This document shows, in pieces, positions 36,083-44,007 of a stretch of 64,000 nt of DNA. Source of the stretch: Salegentibacter echinorum. Its GTDB lineage: Bacteria > Bacteroidota > Bacteroidia > Flavobacteriales > Flavobacteriaceae. Location: NCBI RefSeq assembly GCF_900129445.1, contig NZ_FQVT01000005.1, positions 62,001 to 126,000 of the forward strand. Direction: 5' to 3'. A model generated the notes under the pieces. That model saw only the letters and a program-made list of their open reading frames with translations, made no database searches and was not told the origin of the DNA. The translations under genes were made by a program, and so were the position numbers. Positions within the stretch are counted from its first letter, which is position 1. Every line of letters begins with the position of its first letter.

Positions 36083-36952
36083 TTATGCTAATAATAATTT
36101 CCAGGCCGCATCAATCTTATTTTCTTCCAAAAATAGCTGTGCCCGGTGATGAATTTCATTTCTATTGTTTGACTTGAGCAGTGTTGCCAAATCAGTATTT
36201 TCTGCTATAAATGCTGAAATTTCAGCTTCTTTTGGCAATTTCTCAACATTCCCAAGTTTCCCCAGGTCGTTACCGGTTAATATTGTACTTTCTTTTATTT
36301 CTGAAGGGATTGCATCTATGCCTATTCCGAGGTTTGAAAGTGGTTTCTCTACCTCAAACATCCCTAAATTTGCCCGCGTATACCAGTTACCTCCCATCCT
36401 GGCCACCTGGTCTATTTTATGCTGATCTATTTTCCCCGCATCATCCAAAATATTTTCCTGAATGTGTACTTTAAGCACTTCACAAATAACCAGGTTTCCG
36501 GCTCCACCTTCCTGGCCCGTTTCTACTACTTCTTTTACTTTGCATTCAAATTGCACCGGGGATTCAGCTACGCGAAAAGGTTTAATAAGTGCCGACTTTA
36601 GCATGGTAAAACCTGCTTTCTCAAACTCATTTACCCCTTCGGCATATTCGGTACTGGCCAGCGACATTTGCTGTACCATAGCATAATTTACAATATTAAT
36701 TACTACCTCGGCTACCGCTTTCACATTCTTATAAGTATGTTTTACCGTGTTATCCCTTCCCCTTCTCGCAGGCGAAAAAATTAAAGTTGGCGGATTGGCC
36801 CCAAAAACATTAAAAAAACTAAATGGGGATAAATTTGGCCTACCTTCATCATCTATTGTACTGGCAAAAGCTATAGGTCTTGGTCCTATGGCACCCAGTA
36901 AATACTGGTGAAGTTGGCCGGTTCCCACCTCTTTGGGGTCTATTGTTAACAT
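36083..36952 (-). CDS. Flavin reductase-like protein (FMN-binding split barrel)
   Basis: A 289-residue protein. The N-terminal 200 residues form a flavin-reductase-like split barrel: LGAIGPRPIAFASTIDDEGRPNLSPFSFFNVFGANPPTLIFSP is the FMN-binding region (about 15-58), followed by RDNTVKHTYKNVKAVAEVVIN. The C-terminal 80 residues are mostly helical with no recognised fold. The electron donor and acceptor are unknown. It pairs with DUF3127 in one unit. Confidence 0.9.
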   Translation of the reverse strand: MLTIDPKEVGTGQLHQYLLGAIGPRPIAFASTIDDEGRPNLSPFSFFNVFGANPPTLIFSPARRGRDNTVKHTYKNVKAVAEVVINIVNYAMVQQMSLASTEYAEGVNEFEKAGFTMLKSALIKPFRVAESPVQFECKVKEVVETGQEGGAGNLVICEVLKVHIQENILDDAGKIDQHKIDQVARMGGNWYTRANLGMFEVEKPLSNLGIGIDAIPSEIKESTILTGNDLGKLGNVEKLPKEAEISAFIAENTDLATLLKSNNRNEIHHRAQLFLEENKIDAAWKLLLA

Positions 36953-37120
36953 AGGTTATTTTTCGCAAAGATAACGAAACATGCAGGGAATGAAAAGCCC
37001 TGCCATGCAATAAAATTCGTTTAAAAACGCTTATCTTTAAATCTTAGAATATCAATTTAATTTTTAAGTGTCGTGTTATAAATTTGAAGGTTTAATTGGT
37101 ATAAAGCTCTTTTCGTCTCT

Positions 37121-38269
37121 ATGAACTTCACAGACAAACGTAATTTTATTCGCTGGTTTATCATTTTTTCATGCCTGCTGGTAGTTGGCCTGGTGCTTTG
37201 GAATACCAGTATTTTCTTTCAACGCTTAAAACAAAACGAAAGAAACAAGATGAATATTTGGGCAAAAGCGCAGGAAGCTTTAGACCGGGCACCAGATGAT
37301 GCCGATTTAGACCTCATCCTGGAAATTTTAAATAACAATACAACTATTCCTATAATCCACACCAATGCCCACGGTGAGATAGATTATACTACAAATATTG
37401 ACCCCGATATTCTTGACAATCCAAAAAAAGCCCAAAACCTCCTTACCGATTTAAAAACGGAAAATGCCCCTATTATTATTAACCTGGGAAATGGCCATAA
37501 ACAATATATTTACTACGGAAACTCCCCTGTACTAAACAGCCTTAAATATTATCCGCTAGGTTTGGTTTTTATAGGCTTTCTATTTATTGGCGTGATTTAT
37601 TTCTTCTATACAACTACAAAAAACAGTGAGCAAAACAAACTTTGGGCCGGGATGGCGAAAGAAACCGCTCACCAAATAGGCACTCCCCTATCATCTTTAA
37701 TAGGTTGGACCGAAATACTAAAGCAGGAAAATGTAAATAGATCTTATGTCTTAGAAATTGAAAAAGATATAGACCGTCTGCAAACCATCACAGAACGATT
37801 TTCTAAAATTGGCTCTGCACCTATTTTAATTAAAACCGATATTGTAGAAGCCACACAACAAAGTTTTGATTATTTAAAATCCAGAAGTTCTAAGTTAATT
37901 CAATTTTCCCTGGAAGTTCCAGATAAAGTGATTCCGGTTTCCCTAAACAAACAACTTTATAGCTGGACTATTGAAAATTTAGTAAAAAATGCTATAGACG
38001 CCATGCGCGGAAAGGGAGAACTTCACATTCGCCTGGAAGAAGATGAAAAGTGGGCCTATATTTTACTTAAAGACAGTGGCAAAGGAATAGACAAAAGCAA
38101 ATTCAAGCTAATTTTTGAACCCGGTCATACCACGAAAAAAAGAGGCTGGGGCCTTGGTTTGTCTTTAGCCAAAAGAATTATTGAACAATACCATCACGGT
38201 CGTATCAAAGTAGCGCAAAGTGAACTTAACAAAGGCACCACATTTCAAATCGCACTGCGCAAAGTTTAA
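37121..38269 (+). CDS. Membrane-bound sensor histidine kinase
   Basis: A 382-residue kinase with two transmembrane helices (about 8-28 and 142-162) bounding a short periplasmic sensor of about 110 residues. An H-box, MAKETAHQIGTPLSSLIGW (phospho-His near 188), is followed by an HATPase domain: NLVKNAIDAM (N box), DSGKGID (G1) and GWGLGLSLAKRI (G2). No response regulator is adjacent, so it is an orphan here. An AATTGGTATAAA motif just upstream resembles the end of the 1543-1703 element. Confidence 0.93.
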   Translation: MNFTDKRNFIRWFIIFSCLLVVGLVLWNTSIFFQRLKQNERNKMNIWAKAQEALDRAPDDADLDLILEILNNNTTIPIIHTNAHGEIDYTTNIDPDILDNPKKAQNLLTDLKTENAPIIINLGNGHKQYIYYGNSPVLNSLKYYPLGLVFIGFLFIGVIYFFYTTTKNSEQNKLWAGMAKETAHQIGTPLSSLIGWTEILKQENVNRSYVLEIEKDIDRLQTITERFSKIGSAPILIKTDIVEATQQSFDYLKSRSSKLIQFSLEVPDKVIPVSLNKQLYSWTIENLVKNAIDAMRGKGELHIRLEEDEKWAYILLKDSGKGIDKSKFKLIFEPGHTTKKRGWGLGLSLAKRIIEQYHHGRIKVAQSELNKGTTFQIALRKV

Positions 38270-38670
38270 AATTCTGAAAGTTTGGCCCTTAAATCATCAG
38301 GGATATGAAAAGTTTTATTTTTCTCAAAATCAAAACATACTACCACATCTTTTCCTTCGGCACAAACTTCATTTTCTTCGTTAAGAATAAGATGTTTTAA
38401 GCCAAAACTGGAGTTTTTCATAAAATCCAGTTTAGTTTTAACTATTGCAGTCCCTGGATAATATAGGGATTTTTTAAAATCGCAGTTAGTAGAAACTAAC
38501 ATTGTGCCTTTATTTGTATTTTCATACAGGTTATAAATCCCGGTAGCTTCCCAAAAATTCACTCGCCCCGATTGTAAGAATCGCATAAAAGCGATATTGT
38601 TTACATGTTTATACATATCGAGATCGCTCCAATCTATTCTAAGCTGGAGACTTAATTTATATGATTTCAT
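38266..38670 (-). CDS. Acyl-CoA thioesterase (4HBT, hotdog fold)
   Basis: A 134-residue single hotdog domain. Seen: the family-typical IDWSDLDMYKHVNNIAFMRFLQSGRVNFWE (about 13-42, with the catalytic-Asp position in DLDMYKHVNN), then ILVSTNCDFKKSLYYPG. It is similar to YbgC/FcbC-type thioesterases; substrate chain length is unknown. It shares four bases with the end of the histidine kinase gene on the opposite strand and follows the HIT gene by one base. Confidence 0.92.
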   Translation of the reverse strand: MKSYKLSLQLRIDWSDLDMYKHVNNIAFMRFLQSGRVNFWEATGIYNLYENTNKGTMLVSTNCDFKKSLYYPGTAIVKTKLDFMKNSSFGLKHLILNEENEVCAEGKDVVVCFDFEKNKTFHIPDDLRAKLSEF

Positions 38671-38671
38671 C

Positions 38672-39061
38672 TTAAAGATTCACATTTATCGATTCTGCAA
38701 TTTCTTTAAATTCCTCCTCATTTAGATCAATACTCTTTGAAAAATCCATATCACTCATTTCATTCAACGGGATAAGGTGTACATGCACGTGTGGAACTTC
38801 CAGTCCTACCACCGCCATACCCACTCTTTTACAGGGTATAGCTTTTTCCATAGCGATAGCGACTTTTCGGGAAAACCGCATAAGCTCCTGATACCATTCT
38901 TCTTCTAAATCAAAGATTTTATCTACTTCTTTTTTGGGAATGCATAACGTATGCCCTTTAGCATTAGGACTTATATCTAAAAAAGCTAAAAACATACTAT
39001 CTTCTGCAACTTTATAAGCGGGTACTTCCCCTCTTATAATTTTGGTGAATAAACTGGCCAT
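38672..39061 (-). CDS. HIT family nucleotide hydrolase
   Basis: A 129-residue histidine-triad protein: SLFTKIIRGEVPAYKV at the N-terminus, and the catalytic HVHVHLIP with His 91, 93 and 95. It is of the Hint/HinT branch, hydrolysing nucleoside phosphoramidates or adenylates (family knowledge). It directly precedes the thioesterase and follows greA by about 100 bases on the same strand. Confidence 0.95.
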   Translation of the reverse strand: MASLFTKIIRGEVPAYKVAEDSMFLAFLDISPNAKGHTLCIPKKEVDKIFDLEEEWYQELMRFSRKVAIAMEKAIPCKRVGMAVVGLEVPHVHVHLIPLNEMSDMDFSKSIDLNEEEFKEIAESINVNL

Positions 39062-39163
39062 AATATTTTGAATTGGTTAGTGCCTATAAATGTAAAATCC
39101 TTTTCACATAAACTTAGTTAAAGCAATGGGAAAAGGATTTTTAAATTTGTTAAAACCTGGTAC

Positions 39164-39640
39164 TTAGTCGCGCCAAATTTCTTTAACTTCAAACTTCATA
39201 ATTCCGCTGGGCACATTAATTTCGGCAATATCGCCTACTTTTTTTCCAAGAAGGCCCTGGCCAATAGGAGAATCTACAGAGATTTTCCCCGCTTTAAGAT
39301 CAGCTTCACTTTGTGCAACCAGTTTATATTTCATCTCGGCACCATTGGTTTGGTTTTTTATCCTAACATTAGAATGTACCAGAATCTTATCGGTATCTAA
39401 TTGAGATTCGTCTATAACACGGGCGTTGGCGACTAATTCCTCCATTTTAGAGATTTTAAGCTCCAACAAGCCCTGTGCTTCTTTCGCAGCATCATATTCG
39501 GCGTTTTCACTTAAATCGCCTTTATCCCGTGCTTCTCCTATCGCTTCAGAAGCTCGCGGTCTTTCTACATCCCTAAGTTGATTTAATTCAGCTTTCAACT
39601 TTTTTAACCCATCTGCAGTATAATAAGATACTTTACTCAT
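39164..39640 (-). CDS. greA: Transcription elongation factor GreA
   Basis: A 158-residue factor that rescues backtracked RNA polymerase by stimulating RNA cleavage. Seen: an N-terminal coiled coil (about 5-75) with the acidic tip DLSENAEYDAAKEAQ, and a C-terminal FKBP-like domain ending PSGIMKFEVKEIWRD. A longer frame runs upstream, but it would cross the promoter and leader hairpin, so I use the ATG at 39640 (MSKVSYYTADGLKKL). A terminator-like hairpin in the leader suggests attenuation. Confidence 0.97.
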   Translation of the reverse strand: MSKVSYYTADGLKKLKAELNQLRDVERPRASEAIGEARDKGDLSENAEYDAAKEAQGLLELKISKMEELVANARVIDESQLDTDKILVHSNVRIKNQTNGAEMKYKLVAQSEADLKAGKISVDSPIGQGLLGKKVGDIAEINVPSGIMKFEVKEIWRD

Positions 39641-39663
39641 AACTTCTTCGTTTATATAAATAC

Positions 39664-39727
39664 AAAAAATCCCATAGCGCGACGGGATTTGTTTAACAAA
39701 TGTAATAAATTTAAACCTTGAAAACAA
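39664..39727 (-). promoter_or_regulatory. greA promoter and leader hairpin (possible attenuator)
   Basis: On the minus strand, -33 TTG (39725-39727), a 20-base spacer and the -7 box TACATTTG (39697-39704) form a consensus Bacteroidota promoter. Directly after the predicted start comes the stem AAATCCC / GGGATTT (39667-39690), followed by TTTTTT, about 24 bases before the greA ATG. This is a rho-independent terminator shape placed inside the leader. Confidence 0.58.
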
Positions 39728-39759
39728 TAATATTATTTAGCCCTAAATTTATCAATCTC

Positions 39760-40191
39760 ATGAAAAAAACCGCAGTATCCTTCTTATTATTATTGATTTT
39801 TAGCGCTTGCTCCTCCAATGATGATAATTACATTAATAACCCTAATCTTGTTAATTTAAATTTTCAGCTACAGCTAAATTTAAATTTTCCAGAGTATAAC
39901 GATTTGCAATATCCCGGGAACAATTATGTAACATATAACGAAGGAATAAAGGGAGTTGTTGTTTACAATGTAAATAACTCACATTACACTGCTTTTGAAC
40001 TTAGCGACCCCAACCACCCGCCAAAGGATTGCTCGGCAATGACTGTGAAAGGCATCATCGCTACCTGCAACTGTGAAGATGGTAATTCTTATAATATTAT
40101 CTCGGGGGAATTAGTAGAAGGAGAAGGAGAATATACGATGAAAGAATATCGGGTAGAAAAGCGCGGAAATACGATTGAAGTGTATAATTAA
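39760..40191 (+). CDS. Lipoprotein with degenerate Rieske-like domain
   Basis: A 143-residue protein with a lipoprotein signal (MKKTAVSFLLLLIFSACSSND; acylated Cys near 17). The body resembles small flavobacterial Rieske-fold lipoproteins: GIKGVVVYNVNNSHYTAFELSDPNHPPKDCSAM, then CNCEDGNSYNIISGELVEG. The usual first ligand pair C-P-x-H reads D-P-N-H, and the second pair reads C-N-C-E, so a [2Fe-2S] cluster is doubtful. The ATG at 39760 was chosen because it starts a clean signal peptide; the longer frame upstream overlaps the greA promoter. A hairpin follows at 40200-40227. Confidence 0.72.
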   Translation: MKKTAVSFLLLLIFSACSSNDDNYINNPNLVNLNFQLQLNLNFPEYNDLQYPGNNYVTYNEGIKGVVVYNVNNSHYTAFELSDPNHPPKDCSAMTVKGIIATCNCEDGNSYNIISGELVEGEGEYTMKEYRVEKRGNTIEVYN

Positions 40192-40199
40192 AACTTCAA

Positions 40200-40227
40200 A
40201 AGCCCCCTAACCCTCAAAAGGGGGCTT
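40200..40227. terminator. Hairpin after the Rieske-like lipoprotein gene
   Basis: A 9-bp perfect stem, AAGCCCCCT / AGGGGGCTT, with a 10-base loop lies nine bases past the stop. The T-tract on the plus strand is absent; similar CCCCCTAACCCTC text is common intergenically in this phylum. Confidence 0.45.
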
Positions 40228-40266
40228 AAAAAAATTCACTATATTTACTTTGTAAAATTATTAATT

Positions 40267-40518
40267 ATGAGCACTTTAGAACTTAAAAATCAGGTAATAG
40301 ATAAATTGGAAAATGCCGATGAGAATTTATTAAAAAAAGTTCAGGCTACTATTAATGATCATGAAGAAAATAAAATTGTAGCTCATACTGTTTCAGGAAA
40401 ACCGCTGACTATTAAGGAATATAGAGCAGAGGTCTTTAAGGCTGAAAGAGATATTGAGCAGGGACGATACTATACGACCAGCGAATTGAAAACGGAAATG
40501 GAAAAATGGAAAAGGTAG
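40267..40518 (+). CDS. Putative antitoxin of a type II toxin-antitoxin pair
   Basis: An 83-residue, highly charged, helical protein (LELKNQVIDKLENADENLLKKVQ...EMEKWKR). It has the size and position of antitoxins preceding RelE/ParE toxins, and its 3' end overlaps the toxin start by 13 bases. The DNA-binding family is not recognised. The antitoxin frame is intact, whereas the toxin is disrupted. Confidence 0.72.
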   Translation: MSTLELKNQVIDKLENADENLLKKVQATINDHEENKIVAHTVSGKPLTIKEYRAEVFKAERDIEQGRYYTTSELKTEMEKWKR

Positions 40519-40954
40519 TATGGTCTGAGCAGGCCAAACTTGACTTATTTCATATTTGGGAATTTTACTCGATAATCGAGATTTAAATGCTCCGAAGCTT
40601 GCCTCGAATTCAAATTATTACTCCTTTATAATACCTCCTGGGCTTGCCCTAAGGTATTTTATTTCTTTGAAAAATTTAAAAGCAGCCGATTCAATTTTTT
40701 ATGAAATAATTAAAACGGCTGAAACGATTAGTTTTCCATCGCAATATCAAAAAGAAGATTTTTTAGAAAGTCGTCACAGACGTGCTATTTATAAACATTT
40801 CAAAATTATTTATTCAATAATTAACAAGGAATTACACGTTTTAAAAGTTTTTGACACCCGCCAGGATCCTTCCAAAATCAAAACCTCGAACCAAGGGTGC
40901 GAGATATGCTTCCGAAAAAAACTCTTTTCTTTCGAGGCAAGCCCGGGGAGTTAA
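40506..40954 (+). pseudogene. ParE/RelE-type toxin gene interrupted by repeat A and tailed by repeat B
   Basis: The reading frame starts at the ATG at 40506 as MEKVVWSEQAKLDLFHIWEFYS, the normal ParE N-terminus, then hits a stop at 40584-40586 inside an inserted copy of repeat A (about 40566-40657). After the insert, in another frame, the rest resumes as KNLKAADSIFYEIIKTAETI...RRAIYKHFKIIYSIINKELHVLKVFDTRQDPSKI, the toxin C-terminal half. The last codons (40882-40954) are repeat B sequence. An open frame from 40556 translates repeat sequence and is not the native protein. The toxin is therefore probably inactive, while its antitoxin remains. Confidence 0.8.
40566..40657 (-). repeat. Dispersed repeat A, copy 2, inserted in the toxin gene
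   Basis: Reverse-complemented, it aligns end to end with 43893-44003: GCAAGCCCA, GAATTCGAGGCAAGC, and the terminal CTCGATTATCGAGTA palindrome. It separates two halves of a ParE-like coding sequence. Confidence 0.75.
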
Positions 40955-40982
40955 ACCCCTGGCTATCGCCCCGCGATTAAAA
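40882..40982 (+). repeat. Dispersed repeat B, copy 2
   Basis: About 100 bases starting AACCTCGAACCAAGGGTGCGA and ending CCCCGCGATTAAAA, homologous throughout to 35606-35705. It supplies the last codons of the broken toxin frame. Confidence 0.65.
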
Positions 40983-40990
40983 GTTTAAAC

Positions 40991-41023
40991 CTCCCACTTC
41001 TTGGTTAGAAAAAGAAGTGGGAG
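40991..41023 (-). terminator. Terminator-like hairpin after the TonB-dependent receptor gene
   Basis: A 12-bp perfect stem, CTCCCACTTCTT / AAGAAGTGGGAG, with a 9-base loop, 14 bases past the receptor stop. The T-tract is weak. Confidence 0.6.
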
Positions 41024-41036
41024 AATAACAAACAGT

Positions 41037-43418
41037 TTAAAATTTAAGGGTGATTCCCGTTAAAAAGTTTGTAGTGGCTTGCGGATAATAACCGGCACCA
41101 TCTAAAGTCTCCACTCCGTTTGGAGCATCCGGGTTCTCTACGTTAAAAGTGTAATAGAACCCATTGGAAACATACTTCTCTCCAAAAATATTGTTTACCA
41201 ATCCTGTAAAAACAATCTCTTTAAATAAAGGTGCATTTTTCCAGGTGTATTGCACATTAAAATCGTTTACAAAATAAGCGTCTAGCTTAGAACTTTCTAC
41301 TTCAATATTGCTCATATATTGCTCGCCTACATATTTTGAAAGCAAGCCTAACTCCAGTCCTTCTATTGGTAAATAGCTAATTTTATTACCGCCCACTATA
41401 GAAGGAGAAAACGAAATATCTGTATCGCCAAAATCTACTAACTCGCCGTCCCAGGTCGATACAAAATCCACGTTTTTATTTCGGCTTAGCGCAATATTAG
41501 GGCTTAGAAATACTTTTTCTGAAAGCCTTATCACCGCATCAATTTCCAATCCGAGACGATAGCTGTTTCCGCTGTTTTCCCGAATAAAAGCACCAACATC
41601 ATCAATCCCTCCAGTAAGTACCAATTGATTTTGATAATCCATAAAGTATAAATTGGTATTTAATTGTACCGAAGGTGAATTGTAACGCCAACCAAGTTCA
41701 AAATCGTTGAGTTCTTCATGCTCTGGTTCGCCATTTTCATAGTCACTTCTCTTTGGTTCCCGGTTTGCGCGGGCATAGGAAAAATAAACCTGGTTTGATT
41801 TATTGATCTCGTAAGTGAGTCCAGCTTTGGGATTAAAGAAAGTAAAGTTTTTATCTACCAGGAATTCGTCACCTTCAGACAAAATTCCTTCTGTTTCATA
41901 ATCTATCGTTCTTATTTGCAAATCTAAATATCCGGCCAATTTATCTGAAATCGCATAAGTAGCCTTTCCGAAGAGATTAAAATCTATTTTTGTCCCCGTA
42001 TTTTCGTAATATGGCTCATAAGGATTATTATTACGAGCAAAACGTGTGTAAAGCACTTCACCAAAGTGGTCGCCTTTATAATGATTCCACCCCCCACCAA
42101 GGTTTACGTCCCAATTAGCATCCTGATAATTTAGGCCAAAAGTAGCACCATAAAAATGATTGTCCAGCCATTTCGTACCCACAAGATCTGAAGTACTTAT
42201 TTCCTCGCCGTTAGAATTAAAATTTTCCAGGCCAAATTCGGTTAAAACAGCATCCTCTTCATATTCTTCGTAATAACCACGCCCATACGTATAGTGAAAT
42301 GCCAGGTTTGAGGACCAATTTTTATCATATTCCTGATTCCATAAAAGTTGGTAATGATCTTGCTTATAATTATCGGTTTGATTGTCGTAAAATTTGGTAT
42401 TTCCATCTTCATCTGTGTATTCCCCGGCAGGATTATAAGTCCTATCGTTTGCCAGCCTATCGGCATCTATACCATTCCAGGCCTGGTAAGTCACTTCACT
42501 TCCTCCAAAAGTAAGCGCTTTTATTAGTGTGTTTTCATCTACAAAAGTACCCTGCAAAAAGTAAGATTTAAGCTCGCTACTGGCGCGGTCTATATAGCCA
42601 TCACTTTTAATTTGAGAAGCGCGACCGGCAAATTCCCAATGATCATCTATTAATCCCGTACTAAACTTTACGGTATGTTTATGGGTGTTGTAAGATCCAA
42701 AACTATTGGCTATTTCGGCATTAGCTTCTTCGCTATATCCATCTGTAAGGATATTTAGGCTGGCACCAAAAGCACCTGCACCGTTGGTTGAGCTTCCCAC
42801 CCCACGTTGCAGTTGCAAATTTTCTACGGAAGAGGCAAAATCCCCCAGGTTTACCCAAAAACTTCCCAGGCTTTCGCCATCGTTATAAGGGATACCGTTT
42901 ATGGTAACATTAGTACTGGAAGCGCCACTACCTCTCACCCTAATACCCGTATAACCTACGCCGGCACCGGCATCACTGGTGGTTACCACGTTTGGCAAAT
43001 AGTTCATTAAAACCGGAATATCCTGTCCCAGGTTGCGATTTTCTATCTCCTCGTTACTAAGATTGCTATAAGTAATTGGGGATTGCGCGTTAACCCTTAC
43101 TGAAGATAGAAAAACCTCATCCAAAACTTCTTCGGCATCACTTAGATCTACATCTAAAGTTTTATCCTGAAATAAATCTACCCGAAGACTTTTTTGATTG
43201 CCGTAAGAAAAAACAAGTCGGTATTGTCCTTCTTCCAGCTTCAAGGTATAATTACCGTCGCTATTGGTAGTAGTACCATCGCCGGTTTCTACAGCATAAA
43301 TAGAAACACCTTCTACCGGGTTTTCTCCCTGAGTTACTGTTCCGCTTAATACGTGTGTTTGTGAAAAGGCCTGTAAGGAAACTAAGCAAAGGCCTGTAAA
43401 AAATAATAAAGATTTCAT
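41037..43418 (-). CDS. TonB-dependent outer-membrane receptor under TPP riboswitch control (probable thiamine receptor)
   Basis: A 793-residue protein with a signal peptide (about 1-19), a carboxypeptidase-D-like regulatory domain (about 22-95: LSGTVTQGENPVEGVSIYAV), a plug domain (about 115-230, with GIRVRGSGASSTNVTINGIP and LQRGVGSSTNGAGAFGASLNI), and a C-terminal 22-strand barrel ending in FLTGITLKF. It imports a substrate too large or scarce for porins, using TonB energy. The leader contains a TPP riboswitch with an expression-platform terminator, so the substrate is probably thiamine or a derivative. Thiamine receptors of this type are known in Bacteroides. No other gene shares its transcript here. 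Confidence 0.93.
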   Translation of the reverse strand: MKSLLFFTGLCLVSLQAFSQTHVLSGTVTQGENPVEGVSIYAVETGDGTTTNSDGNYTLKLEEGQYRLVFSYGNQKSLRVDLFQDKTLDVDLSDAEEVLDEVFLSSVRVNAQSPITYSNLSNEEIENRNLGQDIPVLMNYLPNVVTTSDAGAGVGYTGIRVRGSGASSTNVTINGIPYNDGESLGSFWVNLGDFASSVENLQLQRGVGSSTNGAGAFGASLNILTDGYSEEANAEIANSFGSYNTHKHTVKFSTGLIDDHWEFAGRASQIKSDGYIDRASSELKSYFLQGTFVDENTLIKALTFGGSEVTYQAWNGIDADRLANDRTYNPAGEYTDEDGNTKFYDNQTDNYKQDHYQLLWNQEYDKNWSSNLAFHYTYGRGYYEEYEEDAVLTEFGLENFNSNGEEISTSDLVGTKWLDNHFYGATFGLNYQDANWDVNLGGGWNHYKGDHFGEVLYTRFARNNNPYEPYYENTGTKIDFNLFGKATYAISDKLAGYLDLQIRTIDYETEGILSEGDEFLVDKNFTFFNPKAGLTYEINKSNQVYFSYARANREPKRSDYENGEPEHEELNDFELGWRYNSPSVQLNTNLYFMDYQNQLVLTGGIDDVGAFIRENSGNSYRLGLEIDAVIRLSEKVFLSPNIALSRNKNVDFVSTWDGELVDFGDTDISFSPSIVGGNKISYLPIEGLELGLLSKYVGEQYMSNIEVESSKLDAYFVNDFNVQYTWKNAPLFKEIVFTGLVNNIFGEKYVSNGFYYTFNVENPDAPNGVETLDGAGYYPQATTNFLTGITLKF

Positions 43419-43472
43419 TCGTAATTAATTATTTACGAATAAAAGGGGTATTATTCTCTGGTTTAAAATTAG

Positions 43473-43519
43473 ACAAAAAAAATCCTGAAAGTGCCCACCG
43501 GTGTTTTGACATTTTCAGG
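43473..43519 (-). terminator. Expression-platform terminator of the TPP riboswitch
   Basis: On the minus strand, CCTGAAA (43513-43519) pairs with TTTCAGG (43484-43490), extended inward by GTC/GGGCAC pairing, and is followed by a TTTTTTTT run. It stands between the aptamer and the receptor start. Its GGGCAC arm could instead pair with GTGCCC in the aptamer's 5' strand, a plausible antiterminator. Confidence 0.72.
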
Positions 43520-43548
43520 GTTACATACATTAAACGCATTTTGCGTTT

Positions 43549-43616
43549 GTCCCTTGGCAGCATTACCTGCCCAGGTTCTTTGGGTATGATCTCAGCCCTT
43601 TACAATGGGCACCCCT
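43549..43616 (-). ncRNA. TPP riboswitch (THI element) aptamer
   Basis: Reading the minus strand gives, in order, the conserved blocks of the thiamine-pyrophosphate aptamer: GGGGTGCCC (43607-43615), GGCTGAGAT (about 43589-43597), ACCC, GAACCTG, GGTAATGC (43560-43567) and GGGAC (43549-43553). Block order and spacing match the family. When TPP is bound, the downstream terminator should form and reduce synthesis of the TonB-dependent receptor. Confidence 0.92.
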
Positions 43617-43708
43617 TTGAGATTCGCGGCAAAGATATAAGGCTTTATTGGATTTGCATAACTTTTTTCGGCTATAATTTAACTTGAAGGAATTGAAGGT
43701 ATTTGTTC

Positions 43709-43812
43709 TTTGTTATAATTGAAAAATATTGTTTCTGAAAAAAGATTTTCAGTTGGCTACAGTTTAGTCTTTTCTTTTTTTTGCAGCAAAGCGGTCTTGA
43801 ATCTTTTATTAG
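43709..43812 (-). repeat. Dispersed repeat C, degenerate copy 3 (inverted)
   Basis: TTCAGTTGGCTACAGTTTAG, TCTTTTCTTTTTTTTGCAGC and AAAGCGGTCTTGAAT align with the reverse complement of repeat C at 21506-21718 (CTCAGTTAG, AGTTTAGTCTTTTCTC, TTGCAGCGAAGCGCTCTTG). Ends are not preserved. It lies in the gap between the riboswitch and the hybrid kinase. Confidence 0.5.
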
Positions 43813-43892
43813 ATATTATTGACTCTAAAGTCCAAAGCCGTGGCATTATAATGTCTCATTTATTTTAATTGGTGTAATTTTGGCAACAAATA

Positions 43893-44003
43893 AACTACCT
43901 CGGGGCAAGCCCACGAAGTATTATAGAAGAGAATTAATTTGATTTCGAGGCAAGCCTCGGAGCTCCCGATAGGTGTTTCGGGATAAACCTCGAGTATCGA
44001 GTA
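43893..44003 (+). repeat. Dispersed repeat A, copy 3 (most complete), forming the leader of the hybrid kinase gene
   Basis: It starts AACTACCTCGGGGCAAGCCC and ends at the palindrome CTCGAGTATCGAGTA, four bases before the kinase ATG at 44008. An inner hairpin TCCCGATAGGTGTTTCGGGA is absent from copy 2. The other copies are 29246-29300, 40566-40657 (inverted) and 58175-58205 (partial, inverted). Confidence 0.72.
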
Positions 44004-44007
44004 AACT

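Noticed and set aside
40556-40954. 132-codon frame as an intact toxin
   Set aside because: Its first 35 or so codons are translated repeat A and its last 25 are repeat B; the true toxin start lies at 40506 in another frame.
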